From contig JAWNZC010000467.1 of NCBI GenBank assembly GCA_035771165.1, positions 589,001 through 653,000 of the forward strand: DNA of 64,000 bases, read 5' to 3'. A program made the translations under genes and the position numbers. A model generated the notes under the pieces. That model ran no database searches, had not been told where the DNA came from, and was given only the letters and a program-made list of their open reading frames with translations. Shown piece by piece: positions 59,501 to 64,000 of the stretch. This stretch comes from Paragorgia papillata. Taxonomy: Eukaryota; Cnidaria; Anthozoa; Scleralcyonacea; Coralliidae. Numbering within the stretch: the first letter of the stretch is position 1; the number at the start of each line of letters is the position of its first letter.

Positions 59501-59658
59501 AGAAAAACAAGGCTATTCTATGTTAATATAAGCTTCTAAAAGCATATAAAATACACTGCACATTCAAGATAATTTTAAAATCTTACAGTATCTCCAACGA
59601 CCGTAGTTCGTCGAACGCTCCGGGTTTAATTTCCTGAATTTTATTATTCTGAAGAGAT
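37402..59658 (-). CDS. LRR-containing 7TM receptor (relaxin receptor/LGR-like) fused to a C-terminal pseudokinase
   Basis: Nine minus-strand exons join in compatible phases into one frame of 726 codons plus stop. Reading order: LRR exons 59658-59587, 55985-55914 and 52750-52679; the 7TM exon 50801-49756; kinase-region exons 48767-48604, 47515-47347, 47243-47171, 46927-46735, 40680-40483 and 37524-37402 (the last six being one linker exon plus five kinase exons). The receptor part has class A hallmarks (LAVADFL in TM2, CWFP in TM6, NPFLY in TM7) and an LGR/relaxin-type Cys-rich hinge. The kinase part has the tyrosine-kinase-like C-lobe ('DVEAFG', 'RPTALEI') but lacks the Gly loop, HRD and DFG. 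It should lie in the plasma membrane with LRRs outside and the pseudokinase inside. The N-terminus and more LRRs lie beyond the right edge. Confidence 0.88.
37596..38290. repeat. 462-bp-spaced direct duplication with (ATCA)n tracts
   Basis: The segment starting cagtggggaaggactagaaa at 37611 recurs at 38073 and runs for about 200 bp, ending in matching 'attaattaaccaattaatc' tracts. A pure caat run (37807-37860) and a taatg run (37905-37940) lie between. It sits in the last intron of the receptor gene. Confidence 0.8.
38284..39360. repeat. succession of T/G-rich tetranucleotide arrays
   Basis: (CGGT)n and (CTGC)n at 38284-38325, then from 38946 (CTGC/CTGT)n to 39178, (TTCG)n to 39290, and (TTTG/TTGG)n to 39350. 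The long frames (Arg/Ser/Phe or Thr/Asp/Arg/Gln repeats) on both strands are by-products. Unique DNA (38330-38945) separates the two groups. Confidence 0.9.
39969..40250 (+). pseudogene. LINE ORF2 C-terminal fragment
   Basis: It reads 'YEQALTRSGLSSLQQRRSEL' followed by 'FFNKIL' and 'LHQLLP', then after a frame break 'KIPRCQTNRFNNTFI'. This is the conserved C-terminus of CR1/Jockey-type ORF2. No RT core remains. It lies in the receptor gene's last intron, in the opposite orientation. Confidence 0.8.
40483..40680 (-). CDS. LGR-pseudokinase gene, activation-loop and C-lobe exon
   Basis: 198 bp, phase 0-0, acceptor gtttcactag, donor gtgagc. It begins 'TSQITAILGGLSAAKFVTS', where DFG is replaced by LGG. 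It then has an acidic insert (DEDGDVEQGGEN) and 'DVEAFGYILQMLL', the DVWSFG helix-F motif of tyrosine-kinase-like kinases. It is separated from the previous exon by a 6-kb intron full of transposons. Confidence 0.83.
40970..41100. repeat. ~130-bp hairpin MITE remnant
   Basis: 'taatagcataacatataggt' on the left is mirrored by 'caatatgttatgctatcac' on the right, with 'aaacctcccgaggc' at the centre. Arms are about 50 bp. Confidence 0.7.
41690..41768. repeat. duplicated short palindrome
   Basis: 'ggtatgattagttactaatc gtacc' (split) occurs twice, about 45 bp apart. Each copy is itself an imperfect inverted repeat. Confidence 0.6.
42194..42270. repeat. 37-bp direct duplication
   Basis: 'tgtgacacgttttcaaggtt tgtgtaatgtaacaag' (split) occurs twice back to back. 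A related 'ggtgtaatgtaacaaacg' occurs near 46591. Confidence 0.8.
42431..42545. repeat. (CATGAC)n hexanucleotide repeat
   Basis: About 17 catgac/cataac units. Confidence 0.9.
42546..43472. other. probable 5' region of the LINE, not resolved
   Basis: Unique sequence upstream of the 2A-bearing ORF2 start. It may be the LINE 5' untranslated region or a decayed ORF1, but I recognise no ORF1 motif. Confidence 0.35.
43642..43944. mobile_element. MITE inside the LINE endonuclease region
   Basis: It starts ggccctgttcagact and ends agtctgaacagggggg, inverted ends of about 13 bp. LINE coding sequence resumes right after it. No coding capacity. The superfamily is uncertain. Confidence 0.7.
44117..44416 (+). 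mobile_element. tRNA-derived SINE
   Basis: The head has RNA polymerase III box A (tggcacagtggttagcgc) and box B (gggttcaattcc, 44169-44180) spaced as in a tRNA. The body contains 'ggtttcctccgggtactccg', a block found in many animal SINEs. The tail is (GTTTTA)n. It interrupts the LINE between two endonuclease pieces. Confidence 0.85.
44423..44788. mobile_element. Tc1/mariner-type MITE
   Basis: The ends GGGACCTTA and TAAGGTCCC are inverted, and TA dinucleotides border both sides (44421-44422, 44789-44790). The sub-ends are rich in cgacgacg. It lies immediately after the SINE and before the next piece of LINE coding sequence. Confidence 0.75.
45396..45455. repeat. near-perfect short palindrome
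   Basis: 'attcatcatgcatagcaaat ctg' and its exact reverse complement flank the 6-base loop tatgaa. It marks the end of the LINE endonuclease piece. Confidence 0.85.
45456..45700. repeat. GC-rich gccggc/cggcgg segment
   Basis: Dense repeated cggc motifs, strongly self-complementary ('gccggcatgtcggcg', 'ccgccgtcggtg', 'caccggcggcataccggcg'). Probably another inserted element replacing the LINE RT. Ends not defined. Confidence 0.5.
46735..46927 (-). CDS. LGR-pseudokinase gene, hinge to catalytic-loop exon
   Basis: 193 bp, phase 2 in and 0 out, acceptor gcattttcaag, donor gtatgg. It reads 'FLIVYELPSTQTLPEFLEKN' (beta-5 and hinge), an alpha-E helix 'AKDLIDAISYLSSKQ', then 'IVHNALLPENILI'. This aligns with IVHRDLKPENILI, so HRD is HNA and the catalytic Asp is Ala. 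Confidence 0.85.
47171..47243 (-). CDS. LGR-pseudokinase gene, N-lobe loop exon
   Basis: 73 bp, phase 1 in and 2 out, acceptor cctctcag, donor gtatgt. It reads 'DKTSCIRDPELPGTSKEELE' then 'YDDL', an acidic loop before the hinge strand. Confidence 0.75.
47347..47515 (-). CDS. LGR-pseudokinase gene, kinase N-lobe exon
   Basis: 169 bp, phase 0 in and 1 out, acceptor ttcgtttttag, donor gtaaaa. It reads 'ELRLVDVYKNDDEKAWRN', with Lys at the beta-3 position of VAIK, then 'GGHRNVLSFLWSGEG', equivalent to 'HPNVLxFLG' of beta-4. No clear alpha-C glutamate is visible. Confidence 0.8.
47550..47676. repeat. (CTTT)n-(CCCT)n microsatellite
   Basis: Ctttc units pass into about 22 ccct units. On the receptor gene's sense strand this is (GGGA)n, ending about 35-160 bases upstream of an exon acceptor. 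Confidence 0.95.
47687..48562. mobile_element. non-autonomous repeat family, copy 1
   Basis: It begins 'aacaattataccatgagctc' and ends in '..accaatcagattacgcaaaa gctcatat'. The same start, the 'cttccgccatg' block and an 'agctcatat'/'tcagattgcag' end recur in the copies at 56163 and 62603. The interior lacks a transposase. Confidence 0.6.
48604..48767 (-). CDS. LGR-pseudokinase gene, juxtamembrane linker exon
   Basis: 164 bp, phase 1 in and 0 out, acceptor gacataacag, donor gtaaga. It reads 'KPRALQERHCKIELKNKA' and ends 'LFGCEEKIK'. It links the last membrane helix to the kinase-like domain, and the end takes the position of the glycine-rich loop without having its glycines. Confidence 0.8.
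48768..49755. other. receptor-gene intron, no other feature
   Basis: Contains two imperfect copies of 'aaactcgatgtttccct' (near 49185 and 49300) and a tgtccg..tt block around 49500-49600. No coding signal. Confidence 0.5.
49756..50801 (-). CDS. LGR-pseudokinase gene, 7TM exon
   Basis: One 1046-bp exon, phase 2 in and phase 1 out, encodes the hinge and all seven membrane helices. Landmarks in order: hinge 'FTLCCYAEKAVPAVSC'; TM1 'FGAIACAGNLGVILW'; TM2 'NLAVADFLMGVYML'; TM3 'LSSEVSVLTLCMVTLDR' (TLDR at the DRY position); an extracellular loop 2 Cys in 'SGVCLPL'; TM6 'ILTDFFCWFPVIVIS'; TM7 'LPINSSINPFLYTFS'. These fit relaxin/insl-type LGRs and the related GRL101 group. If the donor at 49755 is not used, the frame reads on for 19 codons into the intron and stops, giving a receptor without the kinase part. 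Confidence 0.92.
50802..52200. other. receptor-gene intron, no clear feature
   Basis: Several 60-100-codon frames on both strands have no recognisable domain. No further LRR exon was found here, and the phase match shows LRR exon C can splice straight to the 7TM exon. Confidence 0.5.
52200..52600. repeat. two relics of the hairpin-unit family
   Basis: 'gactttagtatcttattccg gctaaccctagacg' (split) near 52218 and 'gttttactctggataacgcc agacgattttactcgtc' near 52508 match the core of the 2.3-5.0 kb units. Confidence 0.6.
52679..52750 (-). CDS. LGR-pseudokinase gene, LRR exon C (last LRR)
   Basis: 72 bp, phase 2-2, acceptor aatctttttag, donor gtaagt. It reads 'DLSKNHFDRIPEGLFSPLKS' then 'LKEL'. 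Splicing to the 7TM exon gives 'LKELKVDHFTLCCYA', matching how the last LRR of relaxin-type receptors runs into the CC hinge. Confidence 0.85.
52751..53518. other. receptor-gene intron with unassigned plus-strand frames
   Basis: A 118-codon plus-strand frame (52899-53255) and the one before it are open but have no recognisable motif. They overlap the intron and flank of LRR exon C on the other strand. I do not call a gene. Confidence 0.4.
53528..54711. mobile_element. 1.18-kb palindromic Mutator-type foldback element
   Basis: The left end TAGACTGAAAGCCAGCC mirrors the right end GGCTGGCTTTCAGTCTA. The arms stay near-identical for about 560 bp around a loop of about 70 bp centred at 54120. The 9-bp target duplication gatatgcat is exact (53519-53527 and 54712-54720). 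Nine-base duplications with long inverted repeats are typical of Mutator-like elements. No transposase is encoded. It lies in the receptor gene intron. Confidence 0.9.
54721..55387. other. receptor-gene intron, nothing recognised
   Basis: Unique AT-rich DNA without coding or repeat signal. Confidence 0.5.
55914..55985 (-). CDS. LGR-pseudokinase gene, LRR exon B
   Basis: 72 bp, phase 2-2, acceptor ttttttttcag, donor gtaaga. It reads 'SLQNNKIQEIKPGAFDDLRS' then 'LEIL'. It is the twin of exon A with one substitution. Because the exon is symmetric, inclusion of one or both copies keeps the frame. Confidence 0.85.
56163..57160. mobile_element. non-autonomous repeat family, copy 2
   Basis: It starts 'aacaattataccatgagctc' and ends near 'cagattgcagaataactcat'. 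Within the duplicated segment. The 83-codon minus-strand frame at 56719-56970 has an identical twin at 63194-63445; it has no recognisable domain. Confidence 0.6.
57190..57560. repeat. CACATGTG palindrome cluster, copy B
   Basis: Around twenty cacatgtg or close variants are spaced irregularly 10-25 bases apart, often with 'gaa(c/t)gaac' linkers. The octamer is a palindromic E-box. Copy A is at 63670-64000. Confidence 0.85.
58018..58204. repeat. two relics of the hairpin-unit family
   Basis: 'ttttattctggctaacacca gacgattttattc' (split) between 'aactcttacctgtc' and 'gaacaggaatgagtt', then a second unit 'tttttcctgtccgaatcc..gcc ctcggacaggaatgagttaa' (split). Both have the inverted ends seen in the 2.3-5.0 kb array. 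Confidence 0.7.
58500..59056. repeat. degenerate (GTTA/GTTG/GTGA)n tract
   Basis: Long series of gttagttggt, gagttggtgagtt and similar words, never fully regular. It ends where duplication copy A begins. Confidence 0.8.
59587..59658 (-). CDS. LGR-pseudokinase gene, LRR exon A
   Basis: Exactly 72 bp, phase 2 at both ends, acceptor tttttcag, donor gtaaga. It reads 'SLQNNKIQEIKPGAFDELRS' then 'LEIL', one 24-residue leucine-rich repeat. It differs from exon B at a single base (Glu instead of Asp), because it lies in the duplicated segment. Confidence 0.85.
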
Positions 59659-59835
59659 CTGAAAAATAGAAACATTGCACGATTATTCAAAAACAATAAG
59701 CATTGCTTTGGAGCAATTAAATCAAGTGATCCCATAGAAATTTATTGAGAACAGCAAGAATATGTTAAGTGTGTTTAAACACACACACTAAACATTTATG
59801 TAATTTTTTTAATTGTTTAATTATGTAATAACAAT

Positions 59836-62601
59836 TAGGCATGGCCCGATTGTGCTCGTAAAATCCCAAAAAGTTGCTCGCTAAAACCAGAAAGTTGCTC
59901 GCTAAAAAGCCTAAAAGTTGCTCAAAAGTTGCCCGAAATAAAAAACGTTGCTACTAAAATTCAAAAAGGTGCCCGTACATTAAGAGATTTATACAATTTC
60001 TGCACGCCCGGATAAACTGCTTGAAATTAACAAAAAACGTTTTCTTTACAAAAGTTTAACAAACAAATGTCATTATGTCATACAAAGTTGACATTTTACT
60101 GAACAATAATACGTAGTCGTAGTCTCGTAGAGTAATAAATCTTCCGATTGAAGTATAAAGTAACTTCACAAGTTTTATGTCTTTATAGCTCTGCGTTTCT
60201 AACACTAATTCTTTCTAGTTTGAGGTCCGATGACTGTGTGTCTCATATCATATAAAACGTTCATATAACTGCCTCGGCCCGAGTTGGATATTCTATATTT
60301 ACACCCTCTTGTCGTTGTTGTATTGGAGCATAACGCAAGCTTCAATATAGCCTTCAAGGGTCCTGTCTTGTTGTGCATTAAACACATTAGTTAAGATGCT
60401 GAAGGCCCTTTCGGCGGAAGCAGAACTTGGCTGAATCAACAACAGTGTCTTAACCAGCGAAGACCAATGTGGGAGGTTATCTGCGTGCGCCGCCCACCAA
60501 GTAACCTTGTCATCCTCACAAGTGACTGTGACACCATCAGCTGCTGCAAGATATGCGGGAAGCTCTTCTGCCAGATTTGCTATTTTCGTGTCATCGTTGA
60601 TAAAGGGAAAATTTCTGAATTCTTCCAGAGACTCGGCTGTGATATCTAGGCTTTGAACCTGCACAGGGCAGCAGAGACGTGCAGCTTTGAATGCTCGCAC
60701 TATACCACGAAACTGACCGCTAAATTTCTGCTGGTAGAACTGGAGGCCAGGCTTGATACAAGCTTTTGCCTGTGAAATTAATTGGTTGCAGAGTGTAGCG
60801 TCACCACCAGCTATTTGCCGGGCAACAGCTGAGGTATTGGGATAGTGATCAACTGCTACCGCATGAGAAACAGCCGAAAGCCGCTCATAACAGGTGAATA
60901 TGAGCGGTCCATCTCCTTCTAAGTAGTAGGTGGCATTTACAAAATGCACCCCTGCATCAACAAGCGCAGCTAGCTCCAAGCGTAAATCCTGAAGGTTCTG
61001 AGGATTGTCGAGTATCTCCAGCAGATGCCTGCGATTAGAGGGGCAAATTTCCTCATTCTCCCGAAGAAAGGGCTCGACGAAACCAAAATAGATTAGCACT
61101 TGGTTGAGAACTTCCCACTTGCTCCACCAACGTGTTTCGCTGTAGGTTCGAATGGACTGTCCTGTTTTCTCTCTCCAAACAAGGCGTGCATTGTAACTGT
61201 GAGAAAACATTCCAATCCAATAGCGAGTAAACAAATCTAAGACTTGAAATTCAAAATGGTTGCCAACATTGTCAATGGTGTGAGAGAAACACACAACATC
61301 AAAGAGCTCTGGATAAAAGAAACTTAGCTGGCGTAAGGCAGCTCCATTGACAGACGCGCCATCTCTCATTGCTCCAATGACTACGCTCGGGCCGAACTTG
61401 TAATCCACGGCCAGGCAAGACATCAATCTCTGGGCCAACTCTTCACCTTTCATGGCCTTTGCAAGTATTTCTAAACGTATGAGGCGCTGAGTGGGTTTGA
61501 AGTTGTCCTGCACATAGCGAATAATGATAGCAAGCGCTTCTCCCAATCTTGCAGTACCATCAAAAATTACCGAAACTTCCTTGACACCTTGGAGTTCTTC
61601 CTTAAGTTTGTTCTTCTCTTTCTCAAGTACCGCTGGGATAAGCTCGTTCATGTGGGAACGGCTTGTTAATCGGTGCCCATGCTTCTCTAGCATTGGTCGA
61701 AGAGCATCTACTTTCGCCAGTGGTATTCCGCTCGAGAGAAACGATTCGACGACTTCAAAGCGGAAAAGCTGCATCTCGGCGGGTAAAGTCGACCCAGTGG
61801 TATTCTCTCTATTTTTCCTCCTCTCAAGACATGCCATTATCGTCTGGTTTTCCGTTTTGTTCTTTGCAATATCAGCCAAGCCTTTCTTGTGCTTCTTCGA
61901 TTCGACATGCTTTACGATAGAACTTTTCTTCTTAGAAATCATTTCATTGCAAGCGTTGCACCGCAATTTCTGTGAAACTACAGCAAAATGATTGTTCGTG
62001 AACTCTTTCAAACGATCCCAGGCACTAGTACCGACTGGTGTTTTACTTCCTCTCTGCTTATACTTCCCTTTGTTGGTAGGGAGCTTTCGCTTACGTGCAA
62101 TGGCTGCGCCAGCTGGAGTACTAAAAGTTGCACCAGCATTTTCTGCTACCACAATTGGATCTTCTTCTAAATTTTCGTCCTCTGATAAACTTGACGACTC
62201 TGACAGCTCCTCTAATTCAGTCATAATATATTAGCATTTATTTACATTTTTATAAGCCGCCATTTTGTTTTCAAGAGCACACAGGTAACCCTAGCAAGGG
62301 GAAATAAGCAACATTACACTACACGGCATATTGCATACTAACGCTGTACTAATACAGGATGTGCACACTGCACAGGCTATATTTACATTGATTAATTTGA
62401 TTTCCCAAATTATTTTATCAGAAATATATCGCAGAAAATGAAGTTTTAAAAATTTCACACTGTAAAGTTTTAATTCTAGTAAAAGTTGCTCGGAAATTGC
62501 TCAAAAAGGAAAAAGTTGCTTGAAGTTGCTCGAACCAAAAAAAGTTGCTCCAAAGGCAAAAAGTTGCTCAAAAGTTGCCGAGCACAATCGGGCCATGCCT
62601 A
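59836..62601 (-). mobile_element. intact autonomous-type hAT transposon, 2.77 kb
   Basis: Ends TAGGCATGGCC and GGCCATGCCTA are inverted, and similarity extends over 'cgattgtgctcg'. The 8-bp duplication ataacaat (59828-59835 and 62602-62609) is exact. The paralogous copy at 56.16 kb keeps the empty site. Both subterminal regions hold many aaagttgctc motifs, likely transposase binding sites. It encodes one full transposase. Confidence 0.95.
60299..62224 (-). CDS. hAT-family transposase
   Basis: 641 codons, unbroken. It would cut and paste its element by binding the inverted ends. An acidic N-terminus (ELEELSESSSLSEDENLEED) and basic stretch precede a BED-type zinc finger 'LRCNACNEMISKKKSSIVKH' (C-x2-C...H-x5-H with the following residues) near residues 85-120. 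The RNase H-like core follows. At the C-terminus 'SSASAERAFSILTNVF' is the hAT dimerisation signature. The ATG is 377 bases inside the right end. Codons and ends look intact, so it may be able to mobilise. It lies in a receptor-gene intron on the same strand as that gene. Confidence 0.92.
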   Translation of the reverse strand: MTELEELSESSSLSEDENLEEDPIVVAENAGATFSTPAGAAIARKRKLPTNKGKYKQRGSKTPVGTSAWDRLKEFTNNHFAVVSQKLRCNACNEMISKKKSSIVKHVESKKHKKGLADIAKNKTENQTIMACLERRKNRENTTGSTLPAEMQLFRFEVVESFLSSGIPLAKVDALRPMLEKHGHRLTSRSHMNELIPAVLEKEKNKLKEELQGVKEVSVIFDGTARLGEALAIIIRYVQDNFKPTQRLIRLEILAKAMKGEELAQRLMSCLAVDYKFGPSVVIGAMRDGASVNGAALRQLSFFYPELFDVVCFSHTIDNVGNHFEFQVLDLFTRYWIGMFSHSYNARLVWREKTGQSIRTYSETRWWSKWEVLNQVLIYFGFVEPFLRENEEICPSNRRHLLEILDNPQNLQDLRLELAALVDAGVHFVNATYYLEGDGPLIFTCYERLSAVSHAVAVDHYPNTSAVARQIAGGDATLCNQLISQAKACIKPGLQFYQQKFSGQFRGIVRAFKAARLCCPVQVQSLDITAESLEEFRNFPFINDDTKIANLAEELPAYLAAADGVTVTCEDDKVTWWAAHADNLPHWSSLVKTLLLIQPSSASAERAFSILTNVFNAQQDRTLEGYIEACVMLQYNNDKRV

Positions 62602-62602
62602 A

Positions 62603-63640
62603 TAACAATTATACCATGAGCTCGAGTCGTATAAGAGCTCATGGCCAAGGAGGCGCTTCGCCGAGTTCGCTACAAGTTCATATACGGCGAGAGCGAATTT
62701 TTTTAATTATATCGGTATATTTATTATATCAATATATTTATCATATCGGCAAACACCGCATATGACCCAACGATAAATGTTTTTATTCATGACAATATAT
62801 AATGATCAATAAACTTGCGTCAGTCGACTTCCGCCAATGGCATGAACAAGCACTTCCGCCATGCATGTAAAAGCAAACACCTGAAATGTTTAAAAATATG
62901 GAGGCAAAAAGTACAAAAAGAGATATTAAAACTGCATAACAAAGAATCATTGATTCACTTGAACTCCAAAGAACGTTGCCGTTGTGGAAATAGTGATGTT
63001 TGATGACATCATTTTTTGTTGCTGGATTAAACGACGGCTGCCGTACGGCGTACACTTTGTTTCCATTTGACTGGTCGGATTTATAACCACCAACAGCCTT
63101 GATATGACGAGTATTAACTAGGACTATAGAAAATACAGTTACAAAAGTTCTTCCTAAACAGTGGTTGGCAAGAGGGGAATTTAATCCTTCCCTTTAAATC
63201 ATCTGGCGAAACATATTGCTCAAACATATTATTGAAACATATATGTTCGTGATTCCGTCTAACTTTGAGCATGTTGACTTTTGAAAATGAGCATCACATC
63301 TTGGATTTAAATGCTGAAACGGTAATTCTATATTGTTGAAATTATTGACAAAACTTGAGTGTAGTTGGTACGTATTTTGAACAAATTTACCTTTTTTCAT
63401 GTATTCTTTTTGATATATTTTACTAAGTTGGGTGTTATTTGCCATTGAATATTGTCATTATCCATTTGGTGTTTTTAGGTATTCAGTTTAAGCAACTTTT
63501 GGATTTCTATCTTTTTTATTTGTAAAAAACAATCCGCCTTTTTTTTTCATTACTAATTGTATATGAGCTAGCTAATATCCATTAGAAGCAGGATGAATCA
63601 GATTGCAGAATAACTCATATACGGTGTTTGTCGATATATA
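62603..63640. mobile_element. non-autonomous repeat family, copy 3
   Basis: Continuation of duplication copy A after the hAT element; nearly identical to copy 2, with about 31 extra bases near 62860. Confidence 0.6.
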
Positions 63641-63669
63641 TATATATTGAAAAATCTAAGATGTCTACA

Positions 63670-64000
63670 ACAAACATATTTCACATGTGAAAGTACATAC
63701 ACCCAACATCTGGTCACATGTGAAAACGAACAATCACATGTGGGTCACATGTGACAATGAACACTCACATGTGGGTCACACGTGACAATAAACACTCACA
63801 TGTGGATCTCATGTGACAATGAACACTCACATGTGGAAGTGAACTTCTCACATGTGGTACCATGTGGATAACATGTGGGAGTGAACGTCTCACATGTGGA
63901 TCACATGCGGGAATGAACTCCTTACATACATGTGGATCACATGTGGGAATGAACTGCATACATGTGATCACATGTGAGTCACATGTAGTCACATGTGGGT
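63670..64000. repeat. CACATGTG palindrome cluster, copy A
   Basis: Same cluster as at 57190-57560, cut by the window edge. Confidence 0.85.

Larger units (their letters stand above)
59058..64000. repeat. segmental duplication, copy A (with LRR exon A), interrupted by a hAT element
   Basis: It matches 55388-57525 except for the 2.77-kb hAT insertion at 59836-62601 and about 31 extra bases near 62860. The pair continues past the right edge, so the true duplication length is unknown. Confidence 0.9.

Noticed and set aside
61524..61991. 155-codon plus-strand frame
   Set aside because: Antisense shadow of the hAT transposase.

Overview
The window looks like nuclear DNA of an early-branching animal, most likely a cnidarian. 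This rests on intron-rich genes with animal-type domains, GT-AG introns of 0.2-6 kb, a TTAGGG-like degenerate tract, and a dense load of LINEs, a Penelope-like element, a SINE, hAT-, Mutator- and mariner-type elements and long simple-sequence arrays. The species assignment is inference; nothing in the window fixes it. No rRNA, tRNA gene or CRISPR array was seen.

Left part (1-20 kb): a decayed LINE (1.2-1.9 kb, minus) and a probable last exon of an unidentified minus-strand gene (2.13-2.23 kb). An array of short hairpin units with inverted ends follows (2.3-5.0 kb), then two nested non-autonomous transposons (6.6-8.05 kb). Plus-strand exons of a TBC (Rab GTPase-activating) gene run from 8.08 to 19.76 kb. 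Its introns hold a 114-bp array, a 3.3-kb GGT/GAT array behind a GC donor site, and an intact 1215-codon LINE with a C-terminal restriction-like endonuclease, bracketed by CCTT/CTTT microsatellites. The TBC gene lacks the exon for the Gln-finger, and its last visible exon has a frameshift, so it is either broken or misassembled.

Middle part (20-37 kb): a Penelope-like element 3' end duplicated as an inverted repeat (20.2-21.4 kb), a 17-bp minisatellite, a 1.1-kb terminal-inverted-repeat transposon with a 7-bp target duplication, and a 9.7-kb array of about 185 copies of a 52-bp repeat with 2.5-2.8-kb super-repeats. A decayed LINE follows.

Right part (37.4-64 kb): this holds the most striking gene. 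On the minus strand, nine exons with fully compatible phases encode leucine-rich repeats (three 72-bp phase-2 exons), a complete relaxin-receptor/LGR-like seven-transmembrane domain, and then a tyrosine-kinase-like pseudokinase domain ending in a PDZ-type C-terminus. The Gly-rich loop, HRD and DFG motifs of the kinase are all degenerate. The amino end lies beyond the right edge. Its introns carry a LINE whose ORF2 begins with a 2A-like peptide and is interrupted by two MITEs and a SINE, a 1.18-kb Mutator-type palindrome, and a tandem segmental duplication of at least 2.1 kb that copies one LRR exon. An intact hAT transposon sits in one copy of that duplication, with the empty site preserved in the other.

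Exon calls come from reading splice sites, phases and family motifs by eye; no alignment or expression data were available.
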